Source of the DNA: Peromyscus leucopus
Taxonomy: Eukaryota; Chordata; Mammalia; Rodentia; Cricetidae
Assembly: GCF_004664715.2 (NCBI RefSeq)
Contig: NC_051073.1
Span: 62,238,379 to 62,302,378 of the forward strand
Direction: 5' to 3'
Length of the DNA: 64,000 nucleotides
In this document: positions 47,600 to 59,309 of the stretch, one piece after another
Layout of the letters: every line of letters begins with the position of its first letter
How positions within the stretch are numbered: the stretch's first letter is position 1
Notes under the pieces: model-generated
What the model saw: the letters and a program-made list of their open reading frames with translations, nothing else
The model's database searches: none
What the model was told of the DNA's origin: nothing
Made by a program: the position numbers and the translations under genes

Positions 47600-47965
47600 T
47601 GTCATCCCAGGCTGTTTTTGGGATGCTGTCATAAGCCCATCCGAAACCAGCTCGGGGAGGAAAGAGCTCATTTCAGCTTATACGCTACAGTCCATCATGG
47701 AGGAAAAGCCAGCAGGAACTGAAGCAGAGGTCACGGACGAACACTGCTTTCTGGCTTGTTTTCCCTGGCTTGCTCCACTACCTTTCTTACACAGCTCAGA
47801 CCCAACTGCCAAGGGATGGCACCACCCACGGTGGGCTGAGCCCTCCGACACCAATTCCGAATTGAGAAAAGACCTTACAGACACAGCCCCAGGCCTGCGT
47901 GATCCGGGCAATTCTTCAGCTGACGTTCCCTCTGCCCAGGTGACTCTGTGTCAAGATAACAGCTG
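47600..47965 (+). mobile_element. URR1-type hAT relic, old
   Basis: 'gggatgctgtcataagccca', 'gagctcatttcagcttatac', 'gaactgaagcagaggtcacg' and 'ccacggtgggctgagccctc' lie in URR1 order, ending near 'tgtgtcaagataacagc'. Confidence 0.7.
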
Positions 47966-48974
47966 GAGCTAAACTGTAACATCAATCCCTCAGAAAGAGC
48001 ACAGAAAAGGATGCTTAGATGTGGGCCCCTCACTCTCCTGAGGACCCTGAGTCCTCTGAGAAGCCAACGGGAGTCCGGTCCCTGGGACGAGTACACCTGG
48101 AACTGCTCACTGCCAGAATCGTTCCCAAGCCCCTGGGTCAAGAAGCCAGATTCTGGCTGTCTGCATTAAAGGTCTGTAGCCAACGCTGAGATAACCATGG
48201 CTTTCAGTTCTGAGAGGGAGGTACGTGAAAGAGACTCTCCCAATACAAACAGGGAAGTGCTGTCCTCCTGTACCAGCAAGCTGAGCTAAGTAAGACACAA
48301 CACTCCTGCCAAAGGCGCCACATGAATGCAGGTCCTTGACCCCTTCGTTCCCACAGTCACCTGCCAGGCTTTAATGAACACACCTGAACTGTGAGAGAAC
48401 ACCTTGTCGCTCTTCTGGCAACGGGATGAAAAAGAGACAGGTCAGGGGTGGCTTGAAGCAGGACACACCTTTGCGGTCTTCCCAGAGTCCTCCTGCAGAG
48501 ACGGAGTGGGTCTCCCTGGATTACATCTCATGCACAGGAACCTGTAGCTCGTTTTCCGGTGGCTTGACTATTTAACTGGCCATCAGAGGATATGCCCAAG
48601 CTGCTGCTGACCCGTGATGCAATGGAATGGTTGGAATACTTCATTCCTTGACCCTGGAGCTGAACAGGCGTCAAGGGCTAGATCACAGGGACAGAGAGCT
48701 GAGCACCAGGGTTAGGTGACCAAGGAGTTTAGGGGCCATAGGCCACCTAGGGTACCACAACAAGTACAGACAACAACACAGTTGCATCATGGGCAATGTG
48801 CGAAGTTTAACTCTCTGGGACGACCGCTGTGAAAGCTTTGTAGAGGGGACATACAACACAGGTGGCCTAAACATCGATAAGGATTTCTTCAACCTCACCA
48901 ATGATGGATGCACAGCACACTCGGCAGGAGAGGACAAAGAATCCAACGGAGCAATGTCTGGTTCAGGACAAAAA

Positions 48975-49320
48975 TGCCCGACCAAGGCCACTTAAGGGAG
49001 GAGGGATTTGTTTTATTGTGTGGTTTCAGCCCATGTTTGCTGGGCCCATGTGCTCAAACAGAGCTTCACAGCAGCCAACATGTGTAGTGGAAGGCAGCTG
49101 CCCACATCATGGCTGACCAGTGTGAAAAAGGAAATACAGGAAGAGGCCAGAGCAGGAGATGCAGTCCAAGGACACACCCCCACTGAACTAATTCCTCACA
49201 GGCCTCTAGCCGCCCTGAACTCATTTTCACTCAACACAAATCCCTCTCTCCTATTATTTTCACCACAACCTACTTCAACATGGCCATATTATGGATCTAT
49301 CAGAAAATTAATCAGTTGAC
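48975..49320 (+). mobile_element. Probable old non-autonomous DNA-transposon or similar relic
   Basis: 'gggatttgttttattgtgtg', 'cccacatcatggctgaccag' and 'aactaattcctcacaggcct' resemble a common rodent repeat related in style to URR1, but I cannot name it firmly. Confidence 0.4.
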
Positions 49321-49404
49321 TAGTTGAGAATACTCATGATCTGTCTCAGGAAATGCCTAATCAATTTACTAATCAATTCTCAATGCAATCAAATTGATAG
49401 TCAA

Positions 49405-49618
49405 AATTAAGCATCTCAGGGCTAATGGTTCACTAGATAAGGAAACATGGTGCCCATGTCGATGACCTGAATTTGATCCCTGGAACCCACAAGGAAGAAA
49501 GAGATACCTGATTCCCATGGGGGTTGTCCTCTGACCTCCACATTCATACTGTATACATATACACATGCACACCCACACATTTACACACTATAAATAAATA
49601 GATAGATAGATAGATAAA
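49405..49618 (+). mobile_element. tRNA-related SINE with (GATA)n tail
   Basis: 'gcccatgtcgatgacctgaa', 'ttgatccctggaacccaca' and 'gttgtcctctgacctccaca'. GATA units follow at 49590-49618. Confidence 0.65.
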
Positions 49619-50397
49619 TGTGGGCGTTTACCTACCAACCCCACAGTTCCCCAGAGTTTTCTTGAGTGTAAGCAGCAGGAAATATTAGATAGAAGGATTT
49701 ATTGCGGAGAATCTTGTGGAGATAAACAGATAGAAAATAAAGGATAGCCTTGAAAGGGCCTAGAACATTTTCCAAAGGGCCCTGATTGTCTCTGCCCCAG
49801 GGTATTTACAGAGACGCCAAGGGGTGGAGCAAAAGACCTCCTCCCCCAGCACAGCCAAGTGCAGACCATCTCAGACACCTGCACTCAAGCCCTGTGGTCC
49901 TAATCATCCTCTATATGGACCTGCTGGGTAAAGCCACGAGGAACCCGAAAACGGGCTCCCACAAATAAATAAATAACCACCTCAGGTTCCAACTAAGGAA
50001 AAAAAAGAGAATGCATTCTGTGGGAAAATGGAACTAGAGCTAACAGTTTGACTTTATGTTTTTTAATATATATGTATATGTGTGTGTATATATATGGAGA
50101 AAGGTAAGTATTGATGTGATGCGTACAAACTCATCCTCCTTCTCTCCCTCTAAAGGATCTACAAGCAAAGACATTCCTATGGCAAAGGGCATGCCTAGAA
50201 CTCAGGTCTTCACTTCTGGATACCGTTCTTAAGGAACCAGGGCTCTTTAAAGAAGTTGCCAATGCAAGTTCAGGGAAAACAATTATAGGAAGAATGTACA
50301 GTAGCTCCTACCAGAAAGTAATGTACCAGGGTTTTTCTTTTGGGGCCATGAACCAGCTCCCAAATCATGACACGGAGACTTCTTATTAGTTATGAAT

Positions 50398-50468
50398 GCC
50401 TGGCTAGCTCAGTCAGTAGAGCATGAGACTTAATCTCAGGGTTGTGGGTTCAAGCCCCACACTGGGTG
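50398..50468 (+). pseudogene. tRNA-Lys(CTT)-derived sequence, anticodon loop short by two bases
   Basis: It reads GCCTGGCTAGCTCAGTCAGT onward through a D-arm, an anticodon stem TGAGA/TCTCA and a T-arm with GTTCAAGCCC. The anticodon loop is CTTAA where tRNA-Lys(CTT) has CTCTTAA, so two bases are missing. The acceptor stem has one C-A mismatch and several G-T pairs. The discriminator G at 50468 is followed by TCA, a likely decayed CCA. A nuclear tRNA gene would not encode CCA, so this looks like a copy of a mature tRNA. It is unlikely to be a working tRNA. Confidence 0.85.
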
Positions 50469-50906
50469 TCAGACGTAGTATGCTTTTTCTTTGGGGCCAC
50501 CAACCAGCTCCCAAATCATGACATGGAGAGTTCTTATTAGTTATGAATGCTCAGGCTTGCTTAGGCTCATTTCTGGCTAGTTCTTTTAACTTATATTAAC
50601 CTGTTTCTCTGTATCTATATTTTGCCTTAGGGCTTTTTATTTTTCTTCTATACATCTCACTTTCACTGCTTCTCATGCCTGGCTTCTGGCCCTGGGTGTG
50701 TTCCCCTCTTTCACCCATTTCTCTCTTCTTCTCTCTTGTTCCTAGACTTCTCCTCCTATTTATTCTCTCTGCCCACCAGCCCCGCCTATCCCTCTGCTGC
50801 CTAGCTATTGGCCATTCAGCTTTTAATTAGACCAATGAGGTGCCTTAGGCAGGCAAGGTGAAACAAAGGCACCGCATCTTTACATTGTTAAACAAATGCA
50901 GCATAA

Positions 50907-51085
50907 ACAAATGTAGCACACAGTTAAAGTAATAGTCCACGGGCATGAACAAATGTAACACATCTTTACACAGTTAAAGTCATAGTCCACAGCATTAACA
51001 AATGTAACACATCTTTACCCAGTTAAAGTCATAGTCCACAGCATTAACAAATGTAACACATCTTTGCATAGTTAAATATTCTACA
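50907..51085. repeat. 49-bp tandem repeats in LTR
   Basis: Units starting 'aacaaatgtaacacatcttt' and containing 'agtcatagtccacagcatt' occur three to four times. The outer copies are shorter or diverged. Confidence 0.9.
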
Positions 51086-51294
51086 TCAAAGTAAGGAGTT
51101 GCTTTTTAAAAAGGAGAAAGAGGAAGGAAGGGAGGGAGGAAGGAAGGAAGGGAAACAAGGAAATGTTAATAAAACACAGGAACCAGATTTGAAGGATTCT
51201 CACTAGCCATATGTGGCACAGTGATTACCAAATAAATGAAAAATAATAGTAACTCCATAGAATAATAGCAGTAGAATAAAATTTTGGATCCAGG

Positions 51295-51595
51295 GCTAGG
51301 GAGAGAGTCAGAAGGTGAAATACTTGTCATGCAAGTGTGAGGATCTGAGTTCAAGCCCACAGAACTGATGCAAAGCTGGTGATCTCATTGCTGCCGCAGA
51401 GAGCTCCCCATGGGAGGCAGAGACAGGAGAATTCTGAAACAGTCAAGGGCTACTCACCTGGCGTTCACAGTGGTGCACAATAAAGTGACCCAGTCCCAAG
51501 CAACATGGAAGGCAAGGAGAGACTCACAAGGTTGTTCTCTGACCTTCACATGTGAACCACGGCATGCACATCCCCACATTCACACAGAAACATGA
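51295..51595 (+). mobile_element. B4 (ID_B1) SINE
   Basis: 'gtcatgcaagtgtgaggatc', 'tgagttcaagcccacagaac', 'catgggaggcagagacagga' and 'gttctctgaccttcacatg'. Confidence 0.7.
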
Positions 51596-51621
51596 ACACA
51601 TATGAAAAGATGAAGGAAATC

Positions 51622-51795
51622 TGAAGGCTGGAAAGATGCTGAACAGTTGATAGTCTTGCTTCAACCGCAGAGGACCAATGTTCAGTGCCCAGCATCCTCA
51701 AGAGGCACATCTCCAGTGCTTGTAACTGTAGTTCCAGGAGACTCGACACCCTCTTCCGGCCTCTGCAGGCACTGTACACACCTGGTACACACTTG

Positions 51796-51834
<39 letters not shown>
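51622..51834 (+). mobile_element. B3 SINE ending in (CA)n
   Basis: 'ggctggaaagatgctgaaca', 'gttccaggagactcgacacc' and 'ctcttccggcctctgcaggc', then a CA run at 51797-51834. Confidence 0.75.
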
Positions 51835-51838
<4 letters not shown>

Positions 51839-51954
51839 AAAAACACATGTGCATAAAAAAATAAAAATTTACAAATTAAAAAATGAAAAGTTTGAGTCCA
51901 TGCAGATAGAAACAAATAAACAAACTGAAATAAACAAGAACCCACCTCCACCCT

Positions 51955-52035
51955 TTCGTCAGACCCAGTCTTATTATGTAACCGAGGCTGGCCTTGAACA
52001 TGTAATCCTCCTGCCTCAGCCTCCAGAGTGCTATG
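51955..52035 (-). mobile_element. B1 SINE fragment
   Basis: 'cagacccagtcttattatgt' followed by 'cctcctgcctcagcctccag'. Confidence 0.7.
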
Positions 52036-52409
52036 CTGGGTTTAGACAGCCCTTTTTTACATTGAAAAACAAACTAAGGTGTGGGGGAGGAATTCATGGA
52101 ATTAGAAAACTACCATCTGCAGCCGAGAAGCAGTGACAGCCAGTCACAGGACCCACAGACGGCCAGCTCTCCACAGGGCCAAAGCTATGGGTCTCGGAGC
52201 AGCTCTCACAACTGGTTTATTGGTTATGAGACTCCACCTGATGTACCAGGTGACATCACCGTGGGACCACAATGCCTGGAGAACACACCCCCACATCAGT
52301 GGGGTTCCTGTCAGCGTGCTTGACTCACAAACTAAGCATGAAGGAGCAGGTCACAATCTTCAGAACACTCTACCAAACAACTGAACGCGTATTTAAAGAC
52401 TGTCACGTT

Positions 52410-52640
52410 TAGCTGGGCATGGTGACTTGTACCGGTAATCCTGGCACTTGGGAGTCCAAAGCAGGAGGATTGCCATTAGTTTGGGCTACACAGTGAGTCC
52501 CAGGCCAGTGGGGACTACAGAGTGAAAACTTGTCTCACAAAAACAAACCAAACAAACAAACAAAAAAACAAAAAAATCAGCCAAGCACAGTCATGCACAG
52601 CTTTGATCCCAGCACTTGGGAAGCAGAGGATTTGCTTATG
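52410..52640 (+). mobile_element. Two B1 SINE copies, the second truncated
   Basis: 52410-52540 has 'agctgggcatggtgacttgt' and ends in CAAA units. 52577-52635 has 'gccaagcacagtcatgcaca' and 'ttgatcccagcacttgggaa'. Confidence 0.75.
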
Positions 52641-54578
52641 TGGGCTAGTATCTACCAATATTTACCATATTAAGAACTCAAGTTGTTTAAGAATTTATTT
52701 AATGTAACAGTTTTTTTCTTAATAAGATAGATGGCTTTAGTGGAAGAACTATTTTGCAACACAAAATCATTTTTTATTGTGAGAAGAAAGACAGTGATAG
52801 ACACTTTACAAATCTTAATATGCAGCCTGAGAGCAGCCCTGGCTTTTCATATTTTCATATGTATTCTGTACTCAATCTGCTGCAAAATGACATTTTTGAA
52901 GTACAAGAGAAGAAGGGGAAAAAACACCCCTAGTTTCTATGTCAGAAACCAAAGACTAATTTGTTACCTCTGATCCATGAGTGGGGGAAAAAATGAGTCA
53001 ATCAAAAGATAAAAGAAGCCCCCCCAAAGGTGACAAGGGTATAAAAAAATCAAGATAGCAGCGTATGAGCAAGTGAAAAAAAAGAAAGAAATCAAGACTT
53101 CAGAGAGCAAAGACATCCAGTCTGTGGGGCCCCTTGGTGATCCAGTCGAGCGCATGCGCACAACCTCACCATAGAAACACCGTTCGCTGGCTTAAAACTT
53201 AGAACCAACTATATTAAAGAAGAAAGTGCTCATTACAGTTACAGAAAACACAGACATGTAAACTCAACCACGTCAAAACCACAAGCCAGCCGACGAAACT
53301 CAGAAATGAGAGGAGAGCGGGGGACGACGGTCAGCAGGTGTGCCAAGGTCTTATTTTTGGTATCAGGAAGCAATAAGTAAACTGGTAGTAAATTAATAAC
53401 CCGGAAACTGAGGTATCAGTATTTGATTTCAAGTGCTAATGATCGGCAGCAGAGGAAACAGAGACCAGAAAGCTTGCGGTGGCGGCCCTGGGAAACCACA
53501 GGGAAGAAGGGGATTTTGACAGCACGCCCTTGTTTATGCTTAAGGGCTTCTTCCTGCACGCATGAAGTACTTCAATGACAAAAACACTTGGTTTTTATTT
53601 CAAGAAAAAACAACTGCATATTAGAAATATTTTAAACAGATCCGGGTTTTTGTTTTTTGTTTGTTTGTTTGGCTTTATTTTGCTGAGCTGATGTCAGTAA
53701 ATCTGTTTATGGTATTCAGTGGCTGGGTCACAAGGACAATTTCTTCCTTCCAAATCACATTTTAAACGCGTTGCATAAAGTCCTTTGTAAAATGAATGCC
53801 TGCTTCCAGGCTTCTGTGCCTTTAAAATGAATTGTAATTTGCTATTGTTTCCCATTATTCGTTAACCAAGAGCCACATAAAATTAAAATGTCTCAAATGA
53901 GCCATGACATTGTTTTCTTTGAGTTAAAATCTGTAAATATGGGAATTCATGTTACAGCAAGGACACAATTATTTCCTGCTTACAGAAGGGTGCTAGGTCT
54001 CCACAGCCCCTGGCGGGTCAGTAAGCTCTGGCACTTGTACAGCCAGTAACCATGGCGACCACAGGTGTGGTTTACAAGGTGTGGGGGGAGCTAGGAAGAG
54101 CATCCCAAATTTTCATATAAATGAGGGGTTGTTTAATCCCTCTATCCCCATTCTTTTTTGTTTGGTTGGTTTTGGTTTTTGCTTGTGGGGAAGAAAAGCT
54201 CTGTAAGTTACTTGGCTCAGGGATTTCCTTGTAGTGACAGGCCCTGACTAACACAGGATCTTTCCCCTGAGAAGTGGTAGCTCAACTCACTGTCCTCTCT
54301 GGCGTGCATTGCAGGCTGCCTGAGTGCTGCCTCCAAAGACTATTCCTGTAGAACTATCCTGTACCACCGCCACCACACTGCACCTTCTGAATAGGGCGTT
54401 AAACCTCCAGACGGGAAAATCTGATATTGATTTGTAGTAGATGTAATTATACTTGACGATTATTGAAGAGCAAAAGGAGATATTCAGTTGAAGTATACTG
54501 AGATATGTGTATTTGCTTAGCATAACTCACACTGCTCTATGAATATAGAGCTATAGTGTGTAAGCTACTATCCTGAGG

Positions 54579-55025
54579 TGTTAGGTCTCAGAAACCCGGG
54601 GCAAAGGGCTAATTTAGGTGCCCGCTAACGTATCGAAGCGAATGCTGGCCAGCTCTCCCAGCATCAGGCTGTACCTATGGCTCCTCCCAGCTCAGCACCT
54701 GTGGCTCCTCCCAGGCCTTCTTACTCCGCCCCCTACCCTAAACCTCTTCCCTTCCAGGGCTGGGCTTCCGCTTCCCCTCCCTAATCCTGATCGCTATATA
54801 AATCAGCCATTCAGGTCTCCTGGCTTCGTGGTCTGGGCCGCGTCTTTTGGTTGGCCGCTCTCTTTTGCTCATCCTTCCCCTCTTTCCTCTTGAGGTTTAG
54901 TTTAGCCTGCCAGCCATGTTCAGCCTGGACTCCTCCCGCTGCCTGCTTCCCCCACTGTATCTACAATGAACATCTCCATACTGTAGGAGTAGTCGTGTCC
55001 TCCTCCTTTTCTTTCATTTTCATTC
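54579..55025 (+). mobile_element. Probable ERV LTR with TATA box
   Basis: It starts TGTTAGGTCTCAG. A GC-rich stretch with a Sp1-like 'ctccgccccc' is followed by TATATAAAT at 54795-54803. The downstream part has 'ctacaatgaacatctcc', possibly a decayed AATAAA signal. This is the layout of a retroviral LTR (U3-TATA-R). I cannot name the family and saw no clear target duplication. 55030-55700 follows without recognisable coding sequence. Confidence 0.55.
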
Positions 55026-55945
55026 ATAAAGAGAGATATTTTGGTCAGAAAAAGTATGAAATGAAGCTAAAACTCAGATAGCGCCTCCCCCAGGAAGTCA
55101 GACCAGCGCCTAAGCACCACCTAGTGGCACCTCCCTGAAATTACAAGAATAGTACTTCAGCGTCGTTAACATCTAGACTCCCCCTTCCAAACCCCAATCT
55201 AACATAGATGACAAAGAGAGCAGTCTCCCCCTGCTTCTGGCCATGGATGAAATGTTCCAAAAGGCAATGCAAATATTTGAAGTAACCCGAGCCGCCACCC
55301 ATTCACAAGTAGGCAAAATCAAATCCTGCTGGCTATCACGGAGAGCCTGGGCTTAGCCAGGAATGTGCCTTCCATCTGTAAACAAACCTACTCTGAGTCT
55401 ACAGCCGCAGTCACTAACTCTTGAACACCAAGCCAATATTTCTTTGGACTTAAACTATCCCAGGGCCAGTTACTAGGGAAATAGAGACCACTGCTACAAT
55501 CCAGAGTCCAGAGAAATTCTTCAGACTGGCCCATTCCAAACTGTTCAATACACCCTGCCTTCCTGTTCCTGCAGAACCCCAGTGGAAGTCTTGGGTCTCT
55601 CTCATCCCTGACTTTGGCCACCTGACCAAACCTGGTGTGGACTGGCTAATAGGGACTCAGAAATGAGAGCGGAGAGTTTTCTTTTCGTTTTGTCTTGTTT
55701 TTTAATGATACAGCCCAGCACCCATGTGTGGTAGGTAGAATACTGTAACTTGGAGACTGGATCATCCCTGACTGGCATTTTGAAGTCATCACTTGGCTCC
55801 AGCCTAGCCCTGACACTCCTTGTTACATGTTTTGGAGTAAGCAATTTGACATCTCTGGGCTTATTCTCTGACATGCTAAGCAAGGGGCTGGGCCGTAGGA
55901 TCTCTGAGGACCCCCTGACATATTTGCTTTGATTTGCCTCTTGTG

Positions 55946-56342
55946 CTAGCCAGTTTTTATGTCAACTTGACACAAGCTGGAGTCATCTGAGAGGAGGGAA
56001 CCTCACTTGAGAAAACGTTTCCATAAAATCAGACATGCCTATAGGGCATTGTCATAATCAGTGATTGATGTGGGAGGGGCCCAGTCCATTGTGGGTGATG
56101 CCACCCCTGGGCTGGTGGTCCTGGGTTCTATAAGAAAGCAGGCTGAGCAAGCCATGAGGTGCAAGACAGTGAGGAGCACCCTCCATGGCCTCTGCATCAG
56201 CTCCTGCTTCCATGTTCCTGCCTTGACTGACTTACATGATGAACTTGTGAAATACAAGTGTAAGCCAAAGGAACCCTTTCCTCTCCACGTTGTCCTGGGT
56301 CACGGTGTTTCATCACGGCGGTAGTCACCCCGACTAAGACAT
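55946..56342 (-). mobile_element. URR1-type hAT relic, nearly complete
   Basis: The left end is 'tgctagccagtttttatgtc' and the right end 'ggtagtcaccccgactaaga'. Inside are 'cagtgattgatgtgggaggg', 'gtgggtgatgccacccctgg' and 'gcaggctgagcaagccatga'. Non-coding. Confidence 0.85.
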
Positions 56343-56984
56343 CTCTCTTACCAGCACTACCTTCTGGCTGACCACTGCGCTCTAACTTGACCCGACTTTC
56401 TTTCCATTACTGGTCAAGCTAACTTACGTGGACTGGAGAAGACAGAGGGGAAGAGCTGTAAGTCAAGCATTGCTGGGCAAACATCATAAGAGACAAGGGC
56501 AGGATGGGGGTGGCGAGGTCCACAGACTGGGACCCCGGCAGGCTCAGACACCGGGGAGCACTTCCTCCCCAGTGCCACGCTGGATCTGACATTCCTGCCT
56601 TTGTCCTTTTTCTGCCTGACTTTGCTGTGCTAAATCATGCGTCCATTTGCCAGCTGGTCCTCCTGGTCATGTATACAGCTGCCCCATGGACTAAATGTCG
56701 CCTCCCTACCTTAGGGCTATTTCTGGCCACTGTTTACCGAAGGCTTACTATGAACCAAGTCCCATGTGATAATTTACATGAATTTTCTCCTTTGTGTTTC
56801 TTAATCGTTAGAAGAGGGCTCGGTCATTATAGCCATTTCAAAGGTGAGGAAACAGGCTCAGTGATGTAAGAAACCTGCCCAAACTCACAGAGGGTAGAGT
56901 CAGCATCGAGCCCAGGCTGCTGCACCGTGACCTTGACCACCAGACTGCTAACCCTTAGATCTACAACCCCTTTTCAGTGATTTC

Positions 56985-56987
<3 letters not shown>

Positions 56988-57031
<44 letters not shown>
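56988..57031. repeat. (CA)n microsatellite
   Basis: Pure CA tract. Confidence 0.95.
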
Positions 57032-57033
<2 letters not shown>

Positions 57034-58090
57034 CTACCCCTATTTAATCCTAAAATACTTAAAGCTAAACCAAGAATCCAGTCCTCCACTTCTCTCCCTA
57101 ACTCACAGCCCTGGGCTGCTTCCTACTCATGGTGATGAAGAGAAAGGAGGTCAAGACTGAAGGGTTTGCCCAGCACCCCCTAGCCCATCTTTCTACTGGG
57201 CTCCGCCTCCTCACACCATTCAGGTCCCAAAGCTCTTCCCAGAATTTCCAAACACCATGGCTGGAGTAAAGGGACATTTACTGAGGGCCAACCACTCCCA
57301 GAGTTCAGCTTCAAAGACATTAGCCACCTTGCTACTCTGTCTCCCACAGAGGCCTTGATTTACTGTCTGGGTAGATTTAGTCGTAACTTTGGAGCAGAAG
57401 GCACAGACCAGAAAAGATGATATGCCTGCACTTGAAGTGCTCCTCCAGTCCTTGTCCATCAAACCAAAGTAATTGGACCCATCCCAGAATGTGAAGGTCA
57501 AGGATATTAAGTGCTTAGAAGAAGAAAGTGCTCACTAATTGGCTATCATCATTTTCTTCCTCTCTCGTCTAGGATGCGTTTCCCAAATTTAACACGTGCC
57601 CTAATTCTACCAACACTTCAAGACCCAAAGGCAAATGGCAGCATAGCCAATCCCAGACACACAACCAGCGAGGGTGAGCATTGAGGATGCTCGCGATGCT
57701 CCCCTAAAGAAAGAGGATAGACATGACTCATCGCCATGCTATGCAGCAAGTGCAGTGGCCCAGGTACAATGAGAAGGGTAGCTGGTCAGATCTCAGTGGG
57801 TCCGATGGCCACAACAAAAAGCTTGAACTGGAAACTGAGGTAAGATAAAGAGGGAGCCTACATTAAAAAAAAAAAAAAAAAGGCTTGCAGCAGAGGAGTC
57901 CAATCACAAGCACATACAACATAATAATTTTTTGTATAATAACTAAAAATAAACTCTTTAAAAAGTGATGGATTTCAGTGTCTATACAGTGAACACCAGA
58001 GGCATTGGTGCTGGACACTGGATAGTCACTTGATGTTTAGGAGAGAACGTGACACAGAGGCCTTTGCATGTAGTAGAATATTTTAAGGCG

Positions 58091-58525
58091 TGTTACTTTT
58101 GTTTGTGTTACACTTGTTTAACTGTGAAGCTGTGTGACTGTGCCTGTGTAAAACACCTGATGGTCTAATAAAGAGCTGAACGGCCAATAGTGAGGCAGGA
58201 GAAAGAACAGGCGGGGCTGGCAGGCAGGGAGGAGAATCTGAAAGGGGGATCAAAGAGCAAGCAGCCAGAGAAGGAGGAGGACTTCAGGGCCACCCACCCA
58301 GCTACACAGCCAGTCACTGAGTAAGAAACAAAGAAAAATATTTGGGAATAGAAAGGAAAAAGTCCGGAGTCAAAAGGTAGTTGAGATAGTTTAAATTAAG
58401 GAAAGCTGGCAAGAAATTGGCCAAGCTAAGGCCAGGTATTTATAACTAAGAATAACCCTCCATTTGTGTATTTATTTGGGAGCTGGGTGTCAGGCTCCCC
58501 AAAAAAAGAGCAGAAATAAACAACA
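58091..58525 (+). mobile_element. ERV LTR, same broad family as 50484-51090
   Basis: It starts TGTTACTTTTG and ends AACAACA. 'aacacctgatggtctaataa', 'agctgaacggccaatagtga' and 'gctaaggccaggtatttata' match, in inverse orientation, the LTR at 50484-51090. AATAAA-type words occur near both ends. No target duplication was found. Confidence 0.7.
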
Positions 58526-58946
58526 TTTTTGCATTCCAATGTGGGCTGTATTTCCATATAGCCTGAGAAGCTATGAAAAAAAAAAAAAAAAAAAAGACAC
58601 GGCTCCTTTAAGAGGTACTGCTGCTAAGTAAAAAAAATGGCAGGCTAAGTACAAACTGCCTGTGGCAGCACCGGACTGGCTTCCCCAGCTAGGAAGGTTG
58701 GATGCAGTTTTCAGTCATGAATCTCTGGGCGGTGCCGGGCTTTAGGTTTGGCTTTCCCAACTCGAGAAGCAGGCGGAGCCAGCGGAGAGCCATGTGGAGA
58801 ATCCAGGTGTGGGTTAGCGGTTTAAAAGTCTGCTCCTGTGGTCAAAAAAGACTAGAGATGCGAAGTAAAAGAGGTCCAGACAGACAAACCTCTAAGCAGG
58901 TCACAGTGTGTTTAACAATGTGTGTTGGCTTAAGAAAAGGAAAGGG

Positions 58947-59090
58947 GGGCTGGAGGGTTAAGACTGCTCTTCCAGAGGTCCTGAGTTCAATTTCCAGCAA
59001 CCACATGGTGGCTCACAACCATCTGTAATGAGATCTGGTGCCCTCTTCTGGCCTGCAGGGACATATGCAGGAAGAACACTGTATACACAA

Positions 59091-59139
<49 letters not shown>

Positions 59140-59140
59140 C
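58947..59140 (+). mobile_element. B2 SINE with internal deletion and (AAAT)n tail
   Basis: 'gggctggagggttaagactg' lacks about 20 bases of the usual B2 head. 'cagcaaccacatggtggctc' and 'gagatctggtgccctcttct' follow, then AAAT units at 59090-59136. Confidence 0.9.
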
Positions 59141-59309
59141 CATTCTTTAAAAAAAGGCGAAGTATATCATAGGAAAAAAAATGAATAGTTTATAAAATAA
59201 ATTCTTTAAAGAGAGAGTAAAAGAAAAAAGCCACGTAAGGTGGGAAATACACCGGTAGTCTGGATCCTGTCTGTGTTGACTCTGAATTTTTTGACTGCTG
59301 AGAAGCAAA

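Larger units (their letters stand above)
50332..51090 (-). mobile_element. ERV LTR (minus orientation) with a duplicated end enclosing a tRNA-Lys copy
   Basis: On the minus strand a long LTR-like sequence runs from about 51090 to 50484. Its first part has three to four 49-bp tandem units ('aacaaatgtaacacatcttt' on the plus strand, 50907-51085). Next come 'cctattggcc'-type words shared with the LTR at 58091-58525 ('ggccaatag', 'aggcag', 'aggcggggc'). Its last 67 bases (50484-50550) are repeated at 50332-50399 with about 90% identity by eye. Between the two copies lies the tRNA-like segment. No retroviral coding region is present. Confidence 0.7.

Noticed and set aside
48789..48995. 68-codon frame starting MGNVRSLTLW
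   Set aside because: No recognised family, no splice or promoter context, and it lies in an intron. Kept as unproven.
50398..50468. A functional tRNA-Lys gene
   Set aside because: The anticodon loop is five bases instead of seven, the acceptor stem has a mismatch, and the copy carries a CCA-like end typical of reverse-transcribed tRNA.
55030..55700. Retroviral internal region after the LTR at 54579
   Set aside because: No primer binding site, gag or pol signature could be read, so only the LTR-like part is annotated.
57220..57501. 93-codon minus-strand frame starting MTFTFWDGSN
   Set aside because: No family recognised and no flanking splice or poly-A evidence. The length is compatible with chance in unique intron sequence.
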